This document shows, in pieces, positions 1 through 5,237 of a DNA stretch of 9,697 nucleotides. The notes beneath the pieces are model-generated. The model saw nothing but the letters and a program-made list of their open reading frames with translations. It had not been told where the DNA came from and searched no databases. Position numbers and translations under genes: made by a program. Source of the DNA: an uncultured Synergistales bacterium (GTDB lineage: Bacteria > Synergistota > Synergistia > Synergistales > Aminobacteriaceae). The first letter of the stretch is position 1. Each line of letters begins with the position of its first letter. The DNA lies in contig CAJOED010000035.1 of assembly GCA_905233335.1 (NCBI GenBank), positions 1 to 9,697 of the forward strand. The letters run 5' to 3'.

Positions 1-631
1 CCGCCGACACATGAGCCACGCTCCCTGCCGCAACCGTCCATACAGCCGCATTGCCCGGAAACATTCCCGATAACGTTCGGTTGATGACGGGCACGAGTGA
101 GTACGCAAGCGCAAAGAATACCCACGCAAACGGAAGAGTCTTCATGAGCCGCAGTAATATGTTTCCCGTTCTGTTCACGCTGACGAGTTCATGATGTTCA
201 CGAGGAGAGTTCACGCCTTCACGCTTCAGGAACATGAACGCCATCACGAAACGCAATATACTTCTCACCAGCAATGACACCGCGAAGATACCCCCGGCAG
301 TCCCGGCTAGGCTCACCGACAGCGCAAAAGTTCCCGGCCACCTTCGCAAATACGACGGGAGCGGAAGCATGAGCACAGACCATACAGCAGAATTTTCGGT
401 GATAGCGTTGCATTCGAGGGCAGAAGCGATAATTGCGGCACCTGTTTTCGACGACCCCGCACTGACAGCAAGTGCAAGACCTGTAACATCAGGGATATTA
501 TGACGTTCGAGGACGGGCATAAATTTTTTCATGAGCATGTCAGCAAGTTTCAGGCGCGTAATAATCTCACCTATTACCAGCCCGATAATAATATCAATCG
601 TGAGGCGAATTTCCCCGCGTATTATCTCCAT
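1..631 (-). CDS. Nucleoside-recognition (Gate)-like multi-pass membrane protein, 3' end outside window
   Basis: The minus strand is open from an ATG at 631-629 to the window edge, giving 210 residues with no stop. Hydrophobic segments lie at about residues 10-26, 50-72, 101-134 and 166-184. The stretch around residues 54-100 (SAGSSKTGAAIIAS, then MLPLPSYLRRWPGT) followed by SLAGTAGGIFAVSLL recalls the prokaryotic nucleoside-recognition/Gate-domain membrane proteins found in methanogens and Synergistetes. This is recognition by eye; the substrate is unknown. It should sit in the cytoplasmic membrane. The start overlaps the stop of the upstream cobI-like gene by 10 bases and has no obvious Shine-Dalgarno site of its own, so translational coupling is likely. 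The pairing hints at, but does not prove, a role linked to corrinoids or their nucleotide precursors. Confidence 0.75.
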   Translation of the reverse strand, partial: MEIIRGEIRLTIDIIIGLVIGEIITRLKLADMLMKKFMPVLERHNIPDVTGLALAVSAGSSKTGAAIIASALECNAITENSAVWSVLMLPLPSYLRRWPGTFALSVSLAGTAGGIFAVSLLVRSILRFVMAFMFLKREGVNSPREHHELVSVNRTGNILLRLMKTLPFAWVFFALAYSLVPVINRTLSGMFPGNAAVWTVAAGSVAHVSA

Positions 632-1279
632 AGAAGTATTATCGACAAGTACTCGTGAATATCATTGAGTGCCTCATCACCAGTAATCACTCTTTCTTTT
701 CCCGGAATGCCGGCAAAGTCGACGCGTATTATGTTCGTGAATTTTTTTGTGAGTTCGTGAAGGTCTTTTAGTGCGGTGGGTTTGTATATTGCTACGGTGT
801 CGGAGTACTTCATGACGTTGATGATTTTCTCACGGTCAGCAGTGCCGGGAATGATTGAGGGTATATCGGTGTTCATTGCGAGAAATTTTTTTGCACACGC
901 GGCGGCCATTGAGTGAGCAGACACACCCGGAACAAATTCCGCGGATAATCTTGCGCCATACATCGAGCAAGTAAGCTCCCGTAGAGTACAGCATACTATC
1001 ACCGATTACCGGGAAAAATATTTTGTTGACGAGCTGAATGTCCGTGAGCTGTTCGAGTATGATTTTGTCGCGCTGTTCTGTGTCGGTAATCATCGGGAAC
1101 AGGACGGGAATAATTTTTGCGTCGGGCAGGTGATGGGCGATAATGTTCTCCGCAACTCCGGGTGTGTTTTTACGGGAGCGCGGCGCAATAATGACATCGG
1201 AGCTTCTCGCGTGATTGAGAGCCTCTAACGTAACGAGTTCAGGGTTTCCGGGACCTAGACCAGCGATAATTATCTTCAT
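622..1279 (-). pseudogene. cobI: Precorrin-2 / cobalt-precorrin-2 C20-methyltransferase, apparent frameshift
   Basis: This encodes an SAM-dependent tetrapyrrole methylase that adds the C20 methyl group in cobalamin ring synthesis. The reading frame from ATG 1279 shows GLGPGNPELVT near residue 5, LFPM near 60 and IGDSMLYST near 90. A second frame ending at 622 carries FVPGVSAHSMAAA, IIPGT and the C-terminal part. The total of 658 bases is three times 219 plus one, so a single extra base explains the break. The shift lies between about 940 and 1000. Dropping one G of the GG at 943-944 would join the halves as ...LLDVWRKIIAEFVPGVSA..., about 218 residues, close to the usual family length. The start has a GAGG about 10 bases upstream. 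Both halves keep conserved motifs with no other damage, so a recent mutation or a sequencing error are both possible. CobI and CbiL cannot be told apart here. Confidence 0.85.
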
Positions 1280-1395
1280 GAGTTCATATCCTCTTCATTG
1301 TGCGACGCGATAATAACATCAAAAATTTCTGTTTCAAAGTTATAATATCACATAGCATTCACAAAATTATTTTCACGAAAGGAGGCGAAAATTTC
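1280..1395. promoter_or_regulatory. Divergent AT-rich intergenic region
   Basis: This 116-base stretch lies between the divergent cobI-like gene and the small membrane protein gene, and is much richer in A and T than its surroundings. It must hold the promoters for one or both directions. A perfect TATAAT is at 1341-1346 on the plus strand, but no convincing -35 box lies 16-18 bases upstream of it. On the minus strand no good promoter pair was seen. No cobalamin-riboswitch-like structure is evident. Confidence 0.5.
1341..1346 (+). promoter_or_regulatory. Candidate -10 box TATAAT
   Basis: This is an exact sigma-70-type -10 hexamer 50 bases upstream of the start at 1396. The expected -35 position (about 1318-1323) reads ATCAAA, which is a poor match, and there is no extended -10 TG. 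It is a candidate for the start of the plus-strand gene series only. Confidence 0.3.
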
Positions 1396-1398
1396 ATG
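1379..1398 (+). promoter_or_regulatory. Strong ribosome binding site fixing the start at 1396
   Basis: AAGGAGG at 1379-1385 lies 10 bases before the ATG at 1396. An in-frame ATG at 1300 has no such site and would add an AT-rich, unlikely N-terminus, so 1396 is preferred. Confidence 0.8.
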
Positions 1399-1800
1399 GG
1401 TATTCTCATCGGATTTATAGCGGCTACTATCTTCCTGCTTGGTTTATGGCAGTGGGCGCAGGGTGGAGCGAGTCTTTGGCGGATATTCCGTCTTAGGCGC
1501 GACGAAAAAAATTTGTCCCGTGAAGAGAAAGCTCAAGCTGAAAACGAAATCAAGCGTCTCGAACAGTCAGCAGACAGAACAATTACTGCCAGCTTCAGAA
1601 TCATAGCAGTCCTTGCCGTTATCGTGTGGCTCGTGTTCGGAGTAACGATGATACTCGAAATGTTCGGCATAAACTGGATGGGTTATGTTGCGTCGACAGC
1701 CAAAGCGTACTGGTCAAGCCCGGCAACGACTAACAGCCAGACGATGACACAGCAGCGCAATGATATGCTCAGGAACATGGGCAACAGTTTAAGGCGATAG
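1396..1800 (+). CDS. Small two-helix membrane protein, unknown function
   Basis: This 134-residue protein is not recognised as a member of a named family. Residues 2-20 (GILIGFIAATIFLLGLW) form one membrane segment. Residues about 33-62 are highly charged and probably helical (RLRRDEKNLSREEKAQAENE). Residues 68-90 (IIAVLAVIVWLVFGVTMIL) form a second membrane segment. The C-terminal 40 residues are polar, rich in Ser, Thr, Gln and Asn, and end in Arg-Arg. A hairpin with the charged segment in the cytoplasm is the simplest topology. It is the first gene of the plus-strand series and ends two bases before the toxin-antitoxin fusion. It has a strong Shine-Dalgarno site. No function is proposed. 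Confidence 0.8.
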   Translation: MGILIGFIAATIFLLGLWQWAQGGASLWRIFRLRRDEKNLSREEKAQAENEIKRLEQSADRTITASFRIIAVLAVIVWLVFGVTMILEMFGINWMGYVASTAKAYWSSPATTNSQTMTQQRNDMLRNMGNSLRR

Positions 1801-1802
1801 TT

Positions 1803-2351
1803 ATGAGTATGTTATTTGAGTGGGACGAGAACAAACGACTGAAAAATATTGAGAAGCATAGAATAGATTTCGTTGATGCTGTAAAAATATACAGGGCGTT
1901 TGTTAATACTGTGCAGGATTTGAGAGCGGATTACGGCGAAAAACGTTATGTTTCTACTGGCCTGCTGAATGACATTGAAATTACTGTGATATACACTCCT
2001 AGAAACGGAAAAAGGCGCATAATTTCAGCCAGACGGGCAAGAATTGAGGAACGTAAACGCTATCATGAGGAGGCATTGAAAATGGGAACTGATTTCGAAG
2101 CACTGAAAAACATGAAGGACGAGGATATAGACTGCTCGGACATTCCCGAACTTACAGAAGAATATTTCAACAGCGTAGAAGGACTTTGGGAAACTCCCGA
2201 AACAGAAGGCATATATTTGAGCCTCAACCGTGATGCTATCGATTATTTCAGGCAAACGGGCAAGGGATACCTCAACAGAATGAACGCTGTCATTAACACA
2301 CTGATAAAAGATTACGTGAATAATCAACAAAAAGCCGAAGGGGTGATTTAG
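1803..2351 (+). CDS. brnT: BrnT-BrnA toxin-antitoxin fusion protein
   Basis: One uninterrupted 182-residue frame contains two proteins that are normally separate. Residues 4-90 match BrnT, the RelE-fold ribonuclease toxin of type II systems: FEWDENKRLKNIEKH at the start, a VIYTPRNGKRRIISARRAR core and ERKRYHEE at the end. Residues 94-176 match BrnA, its ribbon-helix-helix-type antitoxin and repressor: W129 followed by IYLSLNRDAIDYFRQTGKGY and LNRMNAVINTLIKDYV. The joint, EEALKM, falls where BrnT usually ends and BrnA begins. One base change (TTG to TAG at 2076-2078, or AAA to TAA at 2079-2081) would give the usual two-gene form. Only a weak AAGG (1791-1794) precedes this start, and the previous gene ends two bases upstream. 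Family assignment is by motif; activity of the fused form is unknown. Confidence 0.9.
   Translation: MSMLFEWDENKRLKNIEKHRIDFVDAVKIYRAFVNTVQDLRADYGEKRYVSTGLLNDIEITVIYTPRNGKRRIISARRARIEERKRYHEEALKMGTDFEALKNMKDEDIDCSDIPELTEEYFNSVEGLWETPETEGIYLSLNRDAIDYFRQTGKGYLNRMNAVINTLIKDYVNNQQKAEGVI
2067..2084 (+). promoter_or_regulatory. Internal ribosome binding site and start codon for free BrnA
   Basis: GAGGAGG at 2067-2073 sits 8 bases before an in-frame ATG at 2082, at the exact boundary of the two domains. It is far stronger than the site before the fusion start (AAGG). It would yield extra free antitoxin in the same frame. Confidence 0.7.
2082..2351 (+). CDS. brnA: BrnA antitoxin, nested in-frame product
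   Basis: This is an 89-residue product predicted from the internal ATG and strong Shine-Dalgarno site, sharing its frame and stop with the fusion. It has the usual length of a stand-alone BrnA. An acidic N-terminal part (MKDEDIDCSDIPELTEE) is followed by the DNA-binding and dimerising C-terminal part with LSLNRDAIDYFRQTGKGY. In characterised systems BrnA binds BrnT and represses the operon. Here it would add free antitoxin above the 1:1 ratio imposed by the fusion. The alternative is that the site is a relic of the ancestral separate gene and only the fusion matters. Confidence 0.6.
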   Translation: MGTDFEALKNMKDEDIDCSDIPELTEEYFNSVEGLWETPETEGIYLSLNRDAIDYFRQTGKGYLNRMNAVINTLIKDYVNNQQKAEGVI

Positions 2352-2354
2352 TGC

Positions 2355-3011
2355 TTGATTAGCCTTATGGTATTTGATCACGACATGACTATAGTTGACT
2401 CAAGCTATGCGATAATGGCGGGCTTCAACTACGTAGCAGAACATGAAGGACTCCCGAAAGTCTCTCACGAACTCACAATGAAGTACATAGCTACACCGAT
2501 ACCGACATTCTGTGAGGGTCTTCTCGGAGAATACCGCCCGGAATGGGTCAAGATGTACCGTGAGAACAATGAACGTTTCGAGCGCGAACTCATACGCCCA
2601 TTTGAGGACACTATACCGACGCTTACGGCACTGCGGAAAATGGGACTGAAACTTGCAGTACTCTCGAACAGGGAAACTCCCCGACGAGTTCTTGAACGCA
2701 CCGGGCTTATTGAGTATTTCGATGAGGTCGTCGGAGCGTTGGAGCCTTACGGGCATCTTCCCTACAAGCCGAACCCCGCAATGATGAACGAGCTTTTACG
2801 GCACATGAACATTCCCGCAGGCGAAACTGTTTACGTCGGGGATGCTGACTTGGACATTGTTACGGCAAAGGCGGCACACGTCCGGGCAATCGGCATAACG
2901 AAGGGCAATTTTTCGCGTGAGGAGTTCGAGCTTCTCGGCGCGTGGAAGAGCATAGACACTTTGAGCGAACTCATAACGATAGCAGAAGCGGAACAAGATG
3001 CAGTTCACTAA
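2355..3011 (+). CDS. HAD-family phosphatase, phosphoglycolate phosphatase-like
   Basis: This is a 218-residue haloacid-dehalogenase-superfamily hydrolase, probably a cytoplasmic small-molecule phosphatase. Motif I is FDHDMTIVDS with nucleophile D8 and acid/base D10; Met replaces the common Gly between D10 and Thr. Motif II is AVLSN with S104, motif III is K138 in YKPNP, and motif IV is VGDADLDI with D163 and D167. The helical cap lies between motifs I and II (about residues 18-85), as in the Gph/PGPase-like subgroup. The TTG at 2355 is chosen because it puts the usual residues (MISLMVFD) before motif I and follows AAGGGGTGA at a suitable distance; the ATG at 2367 would leave only two residues before FDHD. 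It begins three bases after the BrnA stop and overlaps the next gene by 14 bases. The substrate cannot be told from the sequence. Confidence 0.88.
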   Translation: MISLMVFDHDMTIVDSSYAIMAGFNYVAEHEGLPKVSHELTMKYIATPIPTFCEGLLGEYRPEWVKMYRENNERFERELIRPFEDTIPTLTALRKMGLKLAVLSNRETPRRVLERTGLIEYFDEVVGALEPYGHLPYKPNPAMMNELLRHMNIPAGETVYVGDADLDIVTAKAAHVRAIGITKGNFSREEFELLGAWKSIDTLSELITIAEAEQDAVH

Positions 3012-5205
3012 CAGCCTCGTGAATGATGTTCTTGCGGCTTACGGAGAATACTCCGAAGAAACTGCTGCAAGGCTCGCGAAAAAAGTATTCGTCCCCGTCA
3101 ACCATCTCGGCGGAGAACTAAGCCCGTACCTGTTGCAGCACGCACGAGACCCGGTCGGCTGGTACACGTGGAGTCCTGAAGCGTTCGACACAGCAAGGCA
3201 CGAGGACAAACCGATATTTCTCTCTGTCGGCTACTCGTCAGATCACTGGTGCCACGTCATGAGCCGCGAATGTTTCAACGACGTAGAAGTTGCCGGAATG
3301 CTCAACGATGCGTTTATCCCAGTGTGTGTCGACAAGGAAGAACGTCCAGACCTCGACGATATGTTCATGGAGGTTTGCAGGGTGCAGAACGGTAGTGCGG
3401 GGTGGCCGCTGAATATATTTCTCACGCCGGAAGGGAGGCCGTTTTTCTGTACGACATGGCTTCCCAAACGCACAACGGGACAAATGCCGGGCATCACCGA
3501 ACTCCTGCCGCGAATCAAATGGCTGTGGCATGTTCAGCGCAACGACGTAGAGAGAGCCGCAAACGACTTGGCCGAAATGGTACGTGAACGCTTTGATGTT
3601 CTTTCCGGCACAAAGTACAGGGGCGGACGCATACGGAAATACACAGCGTACGAGGCACTGAATGACCTCCGCAGAATTTTCGACATGCGCTGGGGTGGAT
3701 TCGGTACTGCTCCGAAATTCCCGGAACCCGACAAATTATTGTTCCTGCTCTCACTTGCTGACGAAAAATCAGGAGCCTCAAAGCACGACCGGTCAGACGC
3801 ATTCACAATGGTAGACGTAACTTTGCGGCGTATGTGGCGCGGCGGCATTCACGATCATTTGGGCGGGGGCTTCTCACGTTACGCGATAGATGAGCGGTGG
3901 CTTGTGCCTCATTTCGAGAAGTTATTGTGCTATCAGGCTGTATTGCTTCTTGCGGTGTCAAAGGCTCAGGAGCTGCAGCAGAACTCATTTCACCGTCTGT
4001 TTGCTGAAGACATAATATTCTGCATAACAAGATATTTTTGCGACGGAGATTCATATTCGCAGGGTTTCAGGACATCGATGGACGGAGATACGCCCGAAGG
4101 TGAAGGCCGCTATTACTTATGGACGGAACACCAGATAAAGAGCATTCTCCCGGAAGGCGACGGAGGGTTATTCTGTTCTGCGTATGCTGTGCTTCCGAGC
4201 GGGAATTTCGGCAACGAGCTAGCCGGCTCCCAAATGGGCTGGAATATACTCTATGAAGCGTCGACAGTTACGGAGCTTGCGAAACGTTACGGCATAAAAG
4301 GCTCTGAAGTCGGCGTGAGGCTGTCGGAATGCAGAAAGTTATTGCTTGAGGCAAGAGAGAGACGTTCACCCCTCCGCACTGACAACAAAATATTGATGTC
4401 GTGGAACGGACTCATGATAGGTGCGCTTGCTCGTGCGTCGGTTGCGTTTGAACAGTCGGAGTGGCGCGATATTGCGGAACGTTCTGCGCTGTTCATACAG
4501 AAAAACTTTCTCGGCAAAGACGGCAAATGGCACAGACGATGGATTGACGGCAAAACAGAAATTGATGCACTCTCTGAAGATTTCGCGTACTTTCTCTGGG
4601 GAGTTCTTGAGCTGTACAAGGCCATAAAGCACTTCAACCCGGCGGGTGAAAAACAGCTCGGCGAATGGCTGAAATGTGCACAGGAATTAGCAGACGTTCT
4701 CACCGGAAAATTTTGGGACGAAAAGTACGGCGGATTGTTCATGAACGCGGGGGACGACAAAAATATTTTCACGCGCTTCAAGTCCGGCCAAGATGTTAAT
4801 TCGCTCCCGTCAGTGAATGCACTTGCGGCTATGGCACTGAATGAACTCGCAATAATTCTTGAGGAGAAAAAATATTCCGATTACGCACGAAAAATAATAG
4901 ACTGCTTCTCGTATGACGCGATAAACAACCCGATGAGTTATTTGTCGATGATCAGAGCAGGCATTTCGTGGAAACCCGTACGCAAAAAACCCGCTCCGCC
5001 CCCTGCACCTGTACCGACTGACGAGGAACTCAACCGCGAAGAACAAGAAACCCCGACACCCTCACAGCAGGCAGAACAGGACGACAGACGCACAGCAAGA
5101 GCTTCACGACGTGCCGCGCGCACAACACAGACAGAGAAGCCCGACAGAGCAGAAAGAGCCGCCCGAAGGAGTGCACGAACTCACAGAGCCGGGCGAGAAC
5201 GATAG
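2998..5205 (+). CDS. DUF255/YyaL-like thioredoxin-fold protein with altered active site
   Basis: This 735-residue protein belongs to the family that includes bacterial YyaL and animal SPATA20. An N-terminal thioredoxin-like domain (about residues 35-190) carries LSPYLLQHARDPVGWYTW, KPIFLSVGYS, HWCHVM, KEERPDLD and GWPLNIFLTP. A helical, six-hairpin-glycosidase-like domain (about 210-655) carries GGFGTAPKFPEP, GGIHDHLGGGFSRYAIDERW, VPHFEKLL and DNKILMSWNGLMIGAL. The family normally has C-H-W-C in the redox loop; here the first Cys is Asp (D82, codon GAT at 3241), leaving only C85. Residues 658-735 are an added tail, first Pro-rich, then acidic and Gln-rich, then Arg/Ala-rich (RTARASRRAARTT). 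No signal peptide is seen, so it is probably cytoplasmic. No strong Shine-Dalgarno site precedes the start, and the 14-base overlap suggests coupling to the phosphatase. The biochemical role of the family is poorly known. Confidence 0.92.
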   Translation: MQFTNSLVNDVLAAYGEYSEETAARLAKKVFVPVNHLGGELSPYLLQHARDPVGWYTWSPEAFDTARHEDKPIFLSVGYSSDHWCHVMSRECFNDVEVAGMLNDAFIPVCVDKEERPDLDDMFMEVCRVQNGSAGWPLNIFLTPEGRPFFCTTWLPKRTTGQMPGITELLPRIKWLWHVQRNDVERAANDLAEMVRERFDVLSGTKYRGGRIRKYTAYEALNDLRRIFDMRWGGFGTAPKFPEPDKLLFLLSLADEKSGASKHDRSDAFTMVDVTLRRMWRGGIHDHLGGGFSRYAIDERWLVPHFEKLLCYQAVLLLAVSKAQELQQNSFHRLFAEDIIFCITRYFCDGDSYSQGFRTSMDGDTPEGEGRYYLWTEHQIKSILPEGDGGLFCSAYAVLPSGNFGNELAGSQMGWNILYEASTVTELAKRYGIKGSEVGVRLSECRKLLLEARERRSPLRTDNKILMSWNGLMIGALARASVAFEQSEWRDIAERSALFIQKNFLGKDGKWHRRWIDGKTEIDALSEDFAYFLWGVLELYKAIKHFNPAGEKQLGEWLKCAQELADVLTGKFWDEKYGGLFMNAGDDKNIFTRFKSGQDVNSLPSVNALAAMALNELAIILEEKKYSDYARKIIDCFSYDAINNPMSYLSMIRAGISWKPVRKKPAPPPAPVPTDEELNREEQETPTPSQQAEQDDRRTARASRRAARTTQTEKPDRAERAARRSARTHRAGRER

Positions 5206-5220
5206 ATGACAATCACATTT

Positions 5221-5237
5221 AGGAGGTTATGTACTTG
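5221..5237 (+). promoter_or_regulatory. Ribosome binding site favouring a TTG start at 5235
   Basis: AGGAGGT at 5221-5227 lies only one or two bases before the ATG at 5229. Measured from AGGAGG, it is 8 bases before an in-frame TTG at 5235. The TTG start gives MKHFMKAACVLFILAVM, a normal signal peptide, so it is preferred. Confidence 0.65.

Noticed and set aside
219..413. A 64-codon minus-strand frame in the membrane protein region
   Set aside because: It lies in a different frame from the hydrophobic 210-residue reading that starts at 631, which explains the region fully.
1282..1349. Short minus-strand open stretch ending with a stop that overlaps the cobI start
   Set aside because: It has no usable start codon after the preceding stop and only about 20 codons, so it is not supported as a gene or leader peptide.
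1300..1395. Upstream ATG at 1300 extending the small membrane protein by 32 residues
   Set aside because: The extension is AT-rich, has no ribosome binding site and would overlay the divergent promoter region; the ATG at 1396 has AAGGAGG at 10 bases.
1280..1395. Possible cobalamin riboswitch upstream of cobI
   Set aside because: The region is too short and AT-rich, and neither strand shows the conserved B12-box-like sequence or a stable stem followed by a terminator.
5203..5234. Possible terminator or promoter between the DUF255 gene and the Synerg-CTERM gene
   Set aside because: There are only 29 bases, with no stem followed by a T-run and no -35/-10 pair; only the ribosome binding site is visible.
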